From Geodermatophilus bullaregiensis (GTDB taxonomy: Bacteria > Actinomycetota > Actinomycetes > Mycobacteriales > Geodermatophilaceae): DNA of 64,000 nucleotides. The notes beneath the pieces are model-generated. The model was not told where the DNA came from, did not search any database, and saw nothing but the letters and a program-made list of their open reading frames with translations. The stretch's first letter is position 1; each line of letters starts with the position of its first letter. Both the position numbers and the translations under genes were made by a program. Shown here piece after piece: positions 10,262 through 21,890 of this stretch. The DNA is taken from assembly GCF_016907675.1 (NCBI RefSeq), contig NZ_JAFBCJ010000001.1, positions 1,488,001-1,552,000 of the forward strand, written 5' to 3'.

Positions 10262-11083
10262 GTGTCCGCCACCGCCCGCCGTGAGCTGGCCGAGTTCCTG
10301 CGCTCGCGCCGCCGTCAGGTCGACCCCCGGGTCGCCGGGCTGCCCGCCGGCGGCGCGCGGCGGACGCCGGGGCTGCGCCGCGAGGAGGTGGCGCTGCTGT
10401 CCGGCGTGAGCCACACCTGGTACACGTGGCTGGAGCAGGGCCGCGACATCCGGCCGTCGCGGCAGGTGGTCGACGCGCTGGCCCGCACCCTGCGGATGTC
10501 GCCGGCCGAGCACGAGTACGTGCTGCGGCTGGCCGGGCACGGCGGCGCCACCGCGGCCGGCTCGGCCGACGGGATGCCGGGGCACGTGCAGCGCCTGCTC
10601 GACGCGCTCGGTCCCTCCCCCGCCTACGCGATCACCGCGGACTGGTCCATCGCCGGGTGGAACCGGGCCTACGAGCGGCTCTACCCCGGGGTGGCCGCCG
10701 TCCCCGCCGGCGAGCGCAACCTCCTCTGGCTGGTCTTCACCGACCCGGCCGTCCGCCGGCTGCTCGCCGACTGGGCGGGTGACAGCCGGCGCTTCCTCAC
10801 CCAGTTCCGGGCGGAGGTCGGCCCGCGGCTGGCCGACCCGGGCGTCGTGGACCTCGTCGCCCGGCTCGAGGCGGCCAGCCCGCACTTCCGGGCCGGGTGG
10901 GCCAGCCACGACGTCGACCGGTTCAGCTCCGCCGAGCGCCGGTTCGAGCACCCCGAGGTCGGCACCCTGCTGCTCGAGCACCACCAGCTGACGCCGTCCG
11001 ACGCGCCCGGGCTGCAGCTGGTCGTCTACACCGCGGTCGAGGGCAGCGACGCGGCGCAGCGGCTCACCGCCCTGGCGGGGTGA
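10262..11083 (+). CDS. XRE-type regulator with MmyB ligand-binding domain
   Basis: This is a 273-residue DNA-binding regulator. Residues of roughly 5-80 form a helix-turn-helix with the stretch [20 protein letters not shown], typical of the MmyB/HTH_31 family that is very numerous in actinobacteria. Residues of roughly 95-265 form the MmyB-like PAS-type ligand domain, including [17 protein letters not shown] and [12 protein letters not shown]. The GTG start at 10262 has CGGAG seven nt upstream. It is divergent from ilvD (87 bp apart) and convergent with the PH-domain gene (4 bp apart). Its target and ligand are unknown; ilvD or itself are natural candidates by position only. Confidence 0.88.
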   Translation: MSATARRELAEFLRSRRRQVDPRVAGLPAGGARRTPGLRREEVALLSGVSHTWYTWLEQGRDIRPSRQVVDALARTLRMSPAEHEYVLRLAGHGGATAAGSADGMPGHVQRLLDALGPSPAYAITADWSIAGWNRAYERLYPGVAAVPAGERNLLWLVFTDPAVRRLLADWAGDSRRFLTQFRAEVGPRLADPGVVDLVARLEAASPHFRAGWASHDVDRFSSAERRFEHPEVGTLLLEHHQLTPSDAPGLQLVVYTAVEGSDAAQRLTALAG

Positions 11084-11086
11084 GCG

Positions 11087-11452
11087 TCAGGGGGCGTCGA
11101 TCCGCCCGCCCGACAGCGCGGCCAGCCGCGGGAGGTCGCGCGCCCGCAGCACGGGCAGCGGCACCTCCCCGCCGGCGGTGGTCACCAGCCGCAGCCGGGC
11201 GTCGCGGTCGATGCGGATGCCGGCCAGGTCGTCCCAGGCCACCCGCCGCGGCCGCAGCAGCGAGTGGGCGGTGATGCCGCCCTCGTCGACGTCGACCCCG
11301 ACCCGCAGCACCCAGGCCGCGGCGAGCAGCGGGAGCAGCAGGACGACCGCGGCCCAGGGGGCGGCCGCCGCGAAGGGCAGCACGCAGACGGCGAGGACGA
11401 CGACGGGGACCAGCGCGACCCGGCTCAGCCGCATGCGTGCGAGGGCAGCCAC
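11087..11452 (-). CDS. Small PH-domain membrane protein
   Basis: This protein of 121 residues has two hydrophobic segments near residues 11-48 (VALVPVVVLAVCVLPF and AAVVLLLPLLAAAWVL). A soluble C-terminal part with the bacterial PH-fold pattern follows: VGVDVDEGGITAHSLLRPRRVAWDDLAGIRI. Proteins of this kind are widespread in actinobacteria and uncharacterised. It is convergent with the MmyB-type regulator. It is 22 nt downstream of the 2-hydroxyacid dehydrogenase stop on the same strand, so it may be read from that gene's transcript. Confidence 0.75.
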   Translation of the reverse strand: MAALARMRLSRVALVPVVVLAVCVLPFAAAAPWAAVVLLLPLLAAAWVLRVGVDVDEGGITAHSLLRPRRVAWDDLAGIRIDRDARLRLVTTAGGEVPLPVLRARDLPRLAALSGGRIDAP

Positions 11453-11474
11453 GGCTCCCCATGGTCCCAGGCGT

Positions 11475-12443
11475 TCAGTACGCGGCCACCACGTTGACCA
11501 GCGGGTCCCCCGCCAGCACCCGCCGCAGCTGGTCGAGGACGGCGGCCTCCGCCCGGGCGTCGCTGTCGGGGACCGCGCCGGCCACGTGCGGGGTGAGCAG
11601 CAGGCCGGGCGCCGACCACAGCGGGTGCCCCTCGGGCAGCGGCTCGGGGTCGGTGACGTCGAGGGCGGCCCGCAGCCGGCCGGCGGTGAGCTCGGCCAGC
11701 AGCGCGCCGGTGTCGACGACGACCCCGCGGGCGGCGTTGACCAGCAGTGCGCCGTCCCGCATCGCGGCGAGGAACGCGGCGTCGACCAGGCCGGTGGTCT
11801 CGTCGGTCACCGGGACGACGACGACCACGACGTCGGCGTCCGGGAGCAGCCGCGGCAGCTCGTCGATGGCGTGCACGCCGTCGCGCGCGCTGCGGGCCAC
11901 GTAGGTCAGCTCGACGTCGAAGCCGGCCATCATGCGGCCCACCCGGCGGCCGATGTCCCCGGCGCCGACCACCAGCACCCGCGCCCCGACCAGCGAGGAG
12001 TACGTGCCCGGCGTCCAGCGCCCGGCGTCCTGCTCGCGGACCAGGTCGGGCAGGCCCCGCTGGGCGGCCAGGGTCGCGGCCACCACCCACTCCGCCGTCG
12101 ACGGTGTGTGCGCGCCGCGGGCGTTGCACAGCACGACGCCCTCCGGCAGCCGGCCGACGAAGCGCTCGGCCCCGGCGCTGACCAGCTGCACCAGCCGCAG
12201 CCGGGGCAGCGCGGCGAGCAGGTCCGGCGACGGCCTGGCCCCGCCGCTGGGCGGCACCCACACCTGGGCCCGGGCGGCGTCCCCGGTGGGCGGACCGTCG
12301 TCCGGGGCGACGGGGAACGCGCGCACCCGCGGGGAGAGCGCCTCGGCGGCGGTGGCCATCGACCGGGTGGGGACGAGGACGGTCAGCGTCTCGTCGGGTC
12401 CGGCGACGGCGGTGCCCGGGACGGTGGGTGCGGCTGCGGCCAT
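11475..12443 (-). CDS. D-isomer-specific 2-hydroxyacid dehydrogenase
   Basis: A 322-residue NAD(P)-dependent dehydrogenase of the D-2-hydroxyacid (phosphoglycerate/glyoxylate reductase) family. The Rossmann motif is VLVVGAGDIGRRVGRMM. The catalytic Arg lies in NAARGVVVD, the Glu in DVTDPEPLPEGHPLW and the His in LLTPHVAG, so the active site is complete. The start is taken at the ATG 12441-12443 (MAAAAPTVPGT); the open frame continues upstream but runs antisense through the next gene. The substrate cannot be told. It is shorter than SerA and lacks an ACT domain, so it is not the biosynthetic phosphoglycerate dehydrogenase. Confidence 0.9.
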   Translation of the reverse strand: MAAAAPTVPGTAVAGPDETLTVLVPTRSMATAAEALSPRVRAFPVAPDDGPPTGDAARAQVWVPPSGGARPSPDLLAALPRLRLVQLVSAGAERFVGRLPEGVVLCNARGAHTPSTAEWVVAATLAAQRGLPDLVREQDAGRWTPGTYSSLVGARVLVVGAGDIGRRVGRMMAGFDVELTYVARSARDGVHAIDELPRLLPDADVVVVVVPVTDETTGLVDAAFLAAMRDGALLVNAARGVVVDTGALLAELTAGRLRAALDVTDPEPLPEGHPLWSAPGLLLTPHVAGAVPDSDARAEAAVLDQLRRVLAGDPLVNVVAAY

Positions 12444-12556
12444 GTCCGGCGACCCTAGGAGGACCCCCGGCCCCCGCCGCTCCCGGGCCCGCAGCGGGCC
12501 CCTGTGGGGCGCCGTGTCCCTGCCCTGCGGACACCCGCCGCGGGCCCGTGCGCCCG

Positions 12557-12562
12557 TACTGT
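12557..12562 (+). promoter_or_regulatory. -10 element TACTGT, leaderless start of lipoprotein gene
   Basis: TACTGT ends seven nt before the GTG at 12570. This spacing would put the transcript start at the start codon. No good -35 box is visible. Confidence 0.45.
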
Positions 12563-12569
12563 GGAGCGG

Positions 12570-13733
12570 GTGAGGCGGCAGCGGGGTCGGCGCGGTGCCG
12601 CCGCGTGCACGGTGGCCCTCACGCTGGTCCTGGCCGGGTGCGGGGACGACGGCTACGAGCCCGCCGGGCCCTTCCGGCCCCTGCCCGAGGGCCCGCCCCC
12701 GGAGGTCGGGCCGCCGACCGAGTCCGCCCCGGCGCCCGGTCCCGGCGACCCCGCCGACCCGAACTCCGGGACCGGCCCCGGTGACCCGAACGTCGTCGCC
12801 ACCGGGCTGACCGTGCCCACCGGGCTGGTCGTGCTGCCCGACGGCACCGCCGTGGTCGGCGAGCGGGAGACCGGCCGGCTGCTGCAGGTCTTCCCCGACC
12901 GCTCGCCGGCCCAGGAGCTGATGACCGTCCCCGGCGTCGACACGGCGGGCGACGGCGGGCTGCTGGGCCTGGCCCTGTCCCCCACGTTCGACGAGGACGG
13001 CCTCTACTACGCCTACGTGTCGACGCCGACCGACAACCGCGTCGTCCGCTTCCCCCTCGGCGGCACCCCCAACCCGGTGCTCACCGGCATCCCGCGCGGT
13101 GAGGTGCACAACGGCGGCGGTCTGGCGTTCGCCCCCGACGGGACCCTCTACGTCGGCACCGGGGACACCGGCGACCCGGCGCTGGCGCAGGACCCGGCGT
13201 CGCTGGCCGGCAAGGTGCTGCACGTCGACGTCTTCGGCCAGCCGGTCGGCGCCGGGCCCGTGTACAGCCGCGGGCACGCCGACGTGACGGCGCTGTGCCC
13301 GGCCCTCGACCAGACGGCCGCCCTGTTCGCGGTCGACGAGTCCACCGCCGGGCCCGACGAGCTCAACGTCGTCCTCCGGGACAGCGACCACGGCTGGCCG
13401 GCGGCGGGACCCGACAGCACCGCCCCGCTGTTCGAGGTGCCCGACGCCGAGGGCGGGCTCGGTGGCTGCGCGGCCGCCGGGGGCACCGTCTTCCTCGGCG
13501 CCCTCGACGGCCAGCGCGTGTACGTCGTCCAGACCGAGGCCGGCGGCGTCCCCGAGGAGCCGACCGAGCTCATCGCCGGGCGCTACGGCCGGCTGCGCAC
13601 CGTCGTCCTCGACGCCGAGGGCGGGTTGTGGGTGACGACGTCGAACCGGGACGGCATCGGCACCCCCGCCGAGGACGACGACAAGGTGCTGCGCATCCTC
13701 CCGCCGTCGGCCACCGGCGCCAGCCCGGTCTGA
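12570..13733 (+). CDS. Sorbosone/glucose-dehydrogenase-like lipoprotein
   Basis: This exported lipoprotein of 387 residues has the signal peptide VRRQRGRRGAAACTVALTLV followed by the lipobox LAGC. A Pro-rich linker extends to about residue 70. A beta-propeller of the PQQ-dependent sugar dehydrogenase (GSDH) family follows, with GLLGLALSPTFDEDGLYYAYVS, the conserved His in EVHNGGGLAFAPDGTLYVGTGD, AQDPASLAGKVL and ELNVVLRDSDHGWP. It probably oxidises a sugar or other alcohol outside the membrane, but cofactor and substrate are unproven. GTG 12570 is chosen because it gives a proper signal peptide and follows a -10 box. The stop codon abuts a 201-bp repeat element. Confidence 0.82.
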   Translation: MRRQRGRRGAAACTVALTLVLAGCGDDGYEPAGPFRPLPEGPPPEVGPPTESAPAPGPGDPADPNSGTGPGDPNVVATGLTVPTGLVVLPDGTAVVGERETGRLLQVFPDRSPAQELMTVPGVDTAGDGGLLGLALSPTFDEDGLYYAYVSTPTDNRVVRFPLGGTPNPVLTGIPRGEVHNGGGLAFAPDGTLYVGTGDTGDPALAQDPASLAGKVLHVDVFGQPVGAGPVYSRGHADVTALCPALDQTAALFAVDESTAGPDELNVVLRDSDHGWPAAGPDSTAPLFEVPDAEGGLGGCAAAGGTVFLGALDGQRVYVVQTEAGGVPEEPTELIAGRYGRLRTVVLDAEGGLWVTTSNRDGIGTPAEDDDKVLRILPPSATGASPV

Positions 13734-13934
13734 CAGCGGTGTGCGCGTCGGTTGCCAGGTGCTGGCCCGGGCTCGCACGCCGGCGGGCGCTGGTGCCGGT
13801 CAGCTGACCACGGTGGGCGGCGTGACCTGCAGCGATGTGCGCCCACGGCGCATCTCGGTCTCCCGGACGAGCCCTCAGCGCACACCACCGCCGGCGCCGG
13901 AGGCCACGGCCGCCGACCGACCGGCACACCGCTG
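13734..13934. mobile_element. MITE-like element, copy 1 (201 bp)
   Basis: This 201-bp unit has terminal inverted repeats (CAGCGGTGTGC at the left, GCACACCGCTG at the right; the flanking A and T also pair). A second copy of exactly the same length lies at 56065-56265 in the same orientation, differing by about 11 substitutions and no gaps by eye. It carries no credible gene. No target duplication is evident. It lies between convergent genes, its left end touching the stop codon of the lipoprotein gene. It could be a non-autonomous transposable element or a mobile terminator-like repeat. Confidence 0.72.
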
Positions 13935-13946
13935 TGGCCCGCTCCA

Positions 13947-14004
13947 CGGGCTCGTCCCGTGCTCTGCGGGCACGATACGGCCCGCAGGGCACGGAACGAG
14001 CCCG
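13947..14004. terminator. 25-bp hairpin between convergent genes
   Basis: Arms 13947-13971 and 13980-14004 pair over 25 bp with only two non-Watson-Crick positions (wobbles on one strand), around an 8-nt loop. It sits between the lipoprotein gene (+) and gatB (-), 36 bp before the gatB stop. This suits a bidirectional terminator. There is no U tract. Confidence 0.65.
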
Positions 14005-14039
14005 CAGCGCACCCGAACGGGGCCACGAGCGGCGCCCGG

Positions 14040-15539
14040 TCAGCCGACGAGGACGCGCTCCTCGAGCATGCGCTTGACGGTGGCCGCGTCGGCCTGGCCG
14101 CGGGTGGCCTTCATGACCGCGCCCACGAGTGCACCGAGGGCCTGCACCTTGCCGCCCTGCACCTTGGCGACGACGTCGGGGGCCCCGGCGATGGCGGCGT
14201 CGACCGCGGCCACGAGCTCGTCGGACTCCCCCATGACCGCCAGGCCGCGGGACCGCACGACCGCCCGCGGGTCGCCCTCGCCGGCGAGCACGCCGTCGAG
14301 CGCCTGCCGGGCGAGCTTGTCGTTGACGGTCCCCTCGGCGACCAGCGCGGTCAGCTCGGCCACCTGCGCGGGGGTGACCGCGAGGTCGGCGAGCTCGACG
14401 CCGGCGTCGTTGGCCCGGCGGGCCAGCTCGCCCAGCCACCACTTGCGGGCGTCGGCCGGGGAGGCGCCGGCGGCCACGGTCCGCTCGACCAGCCCGAGCG
14501 CCCCGGCGTTGACCAGCCAGGTCATCTCGGTGGCCGGCAGGCCCCACTCCTCCTGCAGCCGCGCGCGGCGGGCGGCAGGCAGCTCGGGCAGCCCGGCGGC
14601 CAGCTCCTCCACCCACGCGGTGTCGGGGGCCAGCGGCACGAGGTCGGGCTCCGGGAAGTACCGGTAGTCGGTCGCCTCCTCCTTGCTGCGGCCGGACGAC
14701 GTGCTGCCGGTGTCCTCGTGGAAGTGGCGGGTCTCCTGCACCACCCGGCCGCCGGCGTCCAGGACGGCGGCCTGCCGGCGCATCTCGTAGCGGACGGCGC
14801 GCTCCACCGACCGCAGCGAGTTGACGTTCTTGGTCTCGGTGCGGGTCCCCCACTCCAGGGCGCCCACCGGGTTGAGCGAGAGGTTCACGTCGCAGCGCAG
14901 GCTGCCCTGCTCCATCCGGACGTCCGAGGCGCCGAGGGTCTGGATCACGTCGCGCAGCTCGGTGACGTAGGCCCGGGCGACCTCGGGGGCCTTCTCGCCG
15001 GCGCCGGCCACGGGCCGGGTGACGATCTCGACCAGGGGGATACCGGCCCGGTTGAAGTCGACCAGCGAGTGGTCGGCGCCGTGGATGCGGCCGGTGGCCC
15101 CGCCGACGTGCAGGTTCTTGCCGGTGTCCTCCTCGAGGTGCACCCGCTCGATCTCCACGCGGTAGGTCTTCCCGTCGACCTCGACGTCGAGGTGGCCGGC
15201 GGTGCACAGCGGCTCGTCGTACTGGCTGACCTGGAAGCCCTTGGGGATGTCCGGGTAGAAGTAGTTCTTCCGGGCGAAGCGCGACCAGCCGGCGATCCGG
15301 CAGCCCAGGGCCAGGCCGATCCGGATGGTCGACTCGACGGCGGCGGCGTTGGCCACCGGCAGCGACCCCGGCAGGCCGAGGCACACCGGGCAGGTCTGCG
15401 TGTTGGGCTCCGCGCCGAAGGTCGTGGCGCAGCCGCAGAACATCTTCGACGCGGTGCCCAGCTCGACGTGGGTCTCCAGGCCGATGACCGGCTCGTAACG
15501 GGTGAGGACGTCGTCGAACTCGACGAGGGTCTCGCTCAC
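14040..15539 (-). CDS. gatB: Asp/Glu-tRNA amidotransferase subunit B
   Basis: This subunit of the GatCAB amidotransferase binds the misacylated tRNA, activates the carboxylate with ATP and passes it to the ammonia released by GatA. The protein is 499 residues. Signature regions are [37 protein letters not shown] and [16 protein letters not shown]. The C-terminal QueY-like tRNA-binding tail ends [14 protein letters not shown]. The GTG start (15537-15539) overlaps the stop of a small membrane-protein gene by 4 nt (GTGA), with GGGAG upstream, so translation is likely coupled. In mycobacteria pfkA sits between gatA and gatB; here it is absent. Confidence 0.95.
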   Translation of the reverse strand: MSETLVEFDDVLTRYEPVIGLETHVELGTASKMFCGCATTFGAEPNTQTCPVCLGLPGSLPVANAAAVESTIRIGLALGCRIAGWSRFARKNYFYPDIPKGFQVSQYDEPLCTAGHLDVEVDGKTYRVEIERVHLEEDTGKNLHVGGATGRIHGADHSLVDFNRAGIPLVEIVTRPVAGAGEKAPEVARAYVTELRDVIQTLGASDVRMEQGSLRCDVNLSLNPVGALEWGTRTETKNVNSLRSVERAVRYEMRRQAAVLDAGGRVVQETRHFHEDTGSTSSGRSKEEATDYRYFPEPDLVPLAPDTAWVEELAAGLPELPAARRARLQEEWGLPATEMTWLVNAGALGLVERTVAAGASPADARKWWLGELARRANDAGVELADLAVTPAQVAELTALVAEGTVNDKLARQALDGVLAGEGDPRAVVRSRGLAVMGESDELVAAVDAAIAGAPDVVAKVQGGKVQALGALVGAVMKATRGQADAATVKRMLEERVLVG

Positions 15540-15718
15540 GGGCGGGGATCTCCCTTCGGGGCGGTGCTGCGGCCGGTGACCCAGGCACCGAGGCCGGTCA
15601 GCACGCCCAGGACGATGAAGACGGCGAAGACGGCGCGTCCCGTGGTCAGCCAGAGCACCAGCCCGGCCAGGACCACGAACGCGACCAGGCCCCAGGCGGC
15701 CTTGAGTGCTCCGTTCAC
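15536..15718 (-). CDS. 60-aa membrane protein inside the gat operon
   Basis: This 60-residue protein begins [20 protein letters not shown]. It has two hydrophobic helices separated by TTGR: residues 9-24 ([16 protein letters not shown]) and 29-46 ([18 protein letters not shown]). A polar tail [10 protein letters not shown] ends it. I recognise no family. It is believable because its GTG (15716-15718) overlaps the gatA stop by 4 nt and its TGA overlaps the gatB GTG by 4 nt. This is the same coupling used throughout the operon, and the frame has the codon bias of its neighbours. A role in amidotransferase function is not implied; it may be a resident small membrane protein using the operon. Confidence 0.75.
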   Translation of the reverse strand: MNGALKAAWGLVAFVVLAGLVLWLTTGRAVFAVFIVLGVLTGLGAWVTGRSTAPKGDPRP

Positions 15719-17217
15719 GCGGCACTCCCCGTCCGGGCGCCGAGCTGGTCGGTGAGCGGGCTGCCCAGCGCCGCCTCGACGGCGGCCGCGACGCGGTAGC
15801 AGCGGTCGTCGGCCAGCGCCGGCGCCATCACCTGCAGCCCCACCGGCAGGCCCTCGGACAGCCCGCAGGGCACCGAGGTGGCCGGGACGCCGGCGAGGCT
15901 GGCCGGCAGCGTGCACAGGTCGGCGGCGTACATGGCCAGCGGGTCGTCGACGCGGGCGCCGATCGGCCAGGCGACGGTCGGGCTGGTCGGGCTGACCAGC
16001 ACGTCGACGTCGTCGAAGGCGGCGGCGAAGTCGCGGTTGATCAGCGTGCGGACCTTCTGTGCCTGACCGTAGTAGGCGTCGTAGTAGCCGGCCGACAGCG
16101 CGTAGGTGCCGAGGATGATGCGCCGCTTCACCTCGGCGCCGAAGCCCTGCTCGCGGGTGAGCGCCATGACGTCGTCGACGTCGCGGCTGCCGTCGTCGCC
16201 GACGCGGATGCCGAAGCGCATCCCCTCGAAGCGGGCCAGGTTGGACGACGCCTCGCTCGGGGCGATGAGGTAGTACGCCGGCAGCGCCAGCCCGAACGAC
16301 GGGCAGGACACCTCGCGGACCTCGGCGCCGGCGGCCTGCAGCAGCGCGACGGCCTCGGTGAACCGGTCGAGCACGCCCTGCTCGTAGCCCTCGCGGGAGC
16401 CCTCGCCGCCGAGCTCGCGGACGACGCCGACCCGCAGCCCGGACAGGTCGCCGCCGGCACCCCGCCGGGCGGCCTGCACCAGCGTGGGCACCGGCGCGTC
16501 GATGCTCGTGGAGTCGCACGGGTCGTGCCCGCCGATCGCCTCGTGCACCAGCGCGGCGTCCAGCACCGTGCGGGCCATCGGGCCGGCCTGGTCGAGGCTC
16601 GAGGAGAAGGCGATCAGGCCGTAGCGCGACACCGACCCGTAGGTGGGCTTGTGACCGACCAGGCCGGTGAGCGCCGCGGGCTGGCGGATCGAGCCGCCGG
16701 TGTCGGTGCCCAGGGCGAACGGGGCCAGCCGGCCGGCGACCGCGGCGCTCGACCCGCCGGAGGACCCGCCGGGGACCCGGTCGTGGTCCCACGGGTTGCG
16801 GGTCGGCCGGTAGGCGGAGTTCTCGGTGGAGGAGCCCATCGCGAACTCGTCCATGTTGGTCTTGCCGAGGAGCACCGTGCCGGCGTCCTTCAGCCTGCGC
16901 GCGACCGTGGCGTCGTACGGCGGACGCCAGCCCTCGAGGATCCGCGAGCCGCTGGTGGTGGGCACGCCCTCGGTGACGACGACGTCCTTGAGCGCCACGG
17001 GGACGCCGGCCAGGCCGGTGCCCGCGGTGCCGGCGGCGTCGACCTCGCCGGCCCGCCGGAGCGCGCCCTCGTGGTCGACGTGCAGGTAGGCGCCGAGCGC
17101 GCCGTCCTCGGTCGCGATGCGGTCGAGGTGGGCCCGGGTGACCTCGGCGGCGGAGGTCTCGCCGTCGGCCAGTGCCCGCTGGAGCTCGGCGACGGTCAGC
17201 GCGGTGAGGTCGCTCAC
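15715..17217 (-). CDS. gatA: Asp/Glu-tRNA amidotransferase subunit A
   Basis: This amidase-signature subunit releases ammonia from glutamine for transamidation of Glu-tRNA(Gln) and Asp-tRNA(Asn). The protein is 500 residues. The Ser-Ser-Lys catalytic triad is visible in [11 protein letters not shown] (Lys), [14 protein letters not shown] (cis-Ser) and [16 protein letters not shown] (Ser nucleophile). [10 protein letters not shown] follows. The GTG at 17215-17217 overlaps the gatC stop by 4 nt. Organisms carrying gatCAB normally lack GlnRS and/or AsnRS, which cannot be checked here. Confidence 0.96.
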   Translation of the reverse strand: MSDLTALTVAELQRALADGETSAAEVTRAHLDRIATEDGALGAYLHVDHEGALRRAGEVDAAGTAGTGLAGVPVALKDVVVTEGVPTTSGSRILEGWRPPYDATVARRLKDAGTVLLGKTNMDEFAMGSSTENSAYRPTRNPWDHDRVPGGSSGGSSAAVAGRLAPFALGTDTGGSIRQPAALTGLVGHKPTYGSVSRYGLIAFSSSLDQAGPMARTVLDAALVHEAIGGHDPCDSTSIDAPVPTLVQAARRGAGGDLSGLRVGVVRELGGEGSREGYEQGVLDRFTEAVALLQAAGAEVREVSCPSFGLALPAYYLIAPSEASSNLARFEGMRFGIRVGDDGSRDVDDVMALTREQGFGAEVKRRIILGTYALSAGYYDAYYGQAQKVRTLINRDFAAAFDDVDVLVSPTSPTVAWPIGARVDDPLAMYAADLCTLPASLAGVPATSVPCGLSEGLPVGLQVMAPALADDRCYRVAAAVEAALGSPLTDQLGARTGSAA

Positions 17218-17546
17218 GCCTCCTCCCCGAGGATGCGCGGCACGCGGAAGCGGTCGTCCTCGGCGGCGGGGGCACCGGCCAGGACGACGTCGCGCGGGAG
17301 GCTGGGGCGGGTGACGTCGGGCCGCACCACGTTGGTCAGCGGGACGGCGTGCGTCGTGGGGGCGACGTCGTCGACGTCGGCGCGCTGCACCTGGGCCACC
17401 GCGTCGAGCACCGCCCCCAGCTGGCCGGCGAAGCGGTCGAGCTCCTCGTCGGTGACGGCCAGCCGGGCCAGCCGCGCGAGGTGCGCGATGTCCTGGCGGT
17501 CGAGGGCCGGGTGCACGCCGGCTTCGGGGGTGGGCTCGGTGCTCAT
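17214..17546 (-). CDS. gatC: Asp/Glu-tRNA amidotransferase subunit C
   Basis: This small 110-residue scaffold subunit wraps GatA and holds it to GatB. The family pattern is clear: [20 protein letters not shown], then [20 protein letters not shown], and the C-terminal [24 protein letters not shown]. The ATG at 17544-17546 ([10 protein letters not shown]) is preceded by AGGAG. A TACAGT -10-like box lies upstream at 17603-17608 (minus strand). It is the first gene of gatC-gatA-small membrane protein-gatB. Confidence 0.93.
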   Translation of the reverse strand: MSTEPTPEAGVHPALDRQDIAHLARLARLAVTDEELDRFAGQLGAVLDAVAQVQRADVDDVAPTTHAVPLTNVVRPDVTRPSLPRDVVLAGAPAAEDDRFRVPRILGEEA

Positions 17547-17740
17547 GCTGGGGCGGGACTCCTGTCGTCGGCGCCGGCCGGCGCCAGGGACGCAACCCGG
17601 CCACTGTACGTGGGCCGGTCGCCGCACCGGTCCGGGCGGGACGGCGGCTCGACCCGGGAGGCCCGCATGGGGGAAGCTGCTCCCGCCACGCGATCGACGA
17701 GGATCGGGCTGCACCTCGACGTCGTCTGCGGAGGAACCCC

Positions 17741-18421
17741 GTGTCCTATCTCCTGCGGCTGGTCGTGCCCGACCGTCCCGGCCTGCTCGGCGCGGTGGCG
17801 ACCGCGCTGGGCACCGCGGGCATCGACATCGTCTCGGTCGACGTGCTCGAGCGCGGCGGCGGCGTCGCCGTCGACGACGTCGTGGTCGAGCTCCCGCGGG
17901 ACCGGCTGCCCGACAGCCTGATCACCGTCGTCCAGGCGGTGCCGGGCGTGCAGGTGGAGGCGCTGCGGCCCTTCGCCGGTCCGCTGGACACCCACCGCGA
18001 GCTCGACCTGCTGGAGGCGCTGGCCCGCGCCGCCACGGATCCCCCGCCCACCCTGGCGGTGAAGCTGCTGGCCGCCGAGCTGCCCAGGGTCTTCCACAGC
18101 GGCTGGGCGGCGGTGCTGCAGGCGGCCGACGGCGGCGGGTGCGAGGTGCTGGCCGCCTCCGACGCCGCGCCGACCTTCGACGGGGTGCACCTGCCGTGGC
18201 TGCCGCTGTCCACGCCGCGGCTGCTGCCCAGCGAGGACGACTGGCTGCCCGAGCGCTGGCGGGAGATGGCGATCGAGATGATGGCCGCGCCCTTCGGCGA
18301 CCCCGGCACGGCGGTGGTGCTCGGCCGCTCCGGCGGGCCGGCCTACCGCCGCTCGGAGCTGCTGCGGCTGACCCACCTCACCGGCATCGCGGCCAGCGTC
18401 GCCCACCTGCCGCCGGTCTGA
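17741..18421 (+). CDS. ACT-domain protein
   Basis: This 226-residue protein has an N-terminal ACT domain ([22 protein letters not shown], residues 2-75). The remaining C-terminal half is GAF-like and includes [28 protein letters not shown]. The GTG start at 17741 has CGGAGG upstream. The order gatC / ACT protein / ligA matches Mycobacterium, where the equivalent gene (Rv3013, from memory) is also divergent from gatC. Function is unknown. ACT domains usually bind amino acids, so a small-molecule sensor is a reasonable guess. Confidence 0.78.
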   Translation: MSYLLRLVVPDRPGLLGAVATALGTAGIDIVSVDVLERGGGVAVDDVVVELPRDRLPDSLITVVQAVPGVQVEALRPFAGPLDTHRELDLLEALARAATDPPPTLAVKLLAAELPRVFHSGWAAVLQAADGGGCEVLAASDAAPTFDGVHLPWLPLSTPRLLPSEDDWLPERWREMAIEMMAAPFGDPGTAVVLGRSGGPAYRRSELLRLTHLTGIAASVAHLPPV

Positions 18422-18455
18422 GCGGCCGCCGGGCCCCCGGGGGCGACGAGCGGCC

Positions 18456-21849
<3,394 letters not shown>

Positions 21850-21856
21850 GGCGGCG

Positions 21857-21862
21857 ACGGTA
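21857..21862 (-). promoter_or_regulatory. -10 element TACCGT, leaderless start of MetE-like gene
   Basis: TACCGT on the minus strand lies seven nt before the GTG start codon, the same geometry as ligA and several other genes in this window. Confidence 0.45.
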
Positions 21863-21890
21863 GTACCGCCGCCGCCGTGGTCCCGAGGGG

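Noticed and set aside
12444-13778. N-terminal extension of the 2-hydroxyacid dehydrogenase through the lipoprotein gene
   Set aside because: The extension is antisense to a gene with a clear signal peptide and propeller motifs; the dehydrogenase is complete from 12443.
13741-13934. Small open frames on both strands of the 201-bp element
   Set aside because: They exist in both copies only because the DNA is repeated; no ribosome site, and protein-changing substitutions and composition do not look coding.
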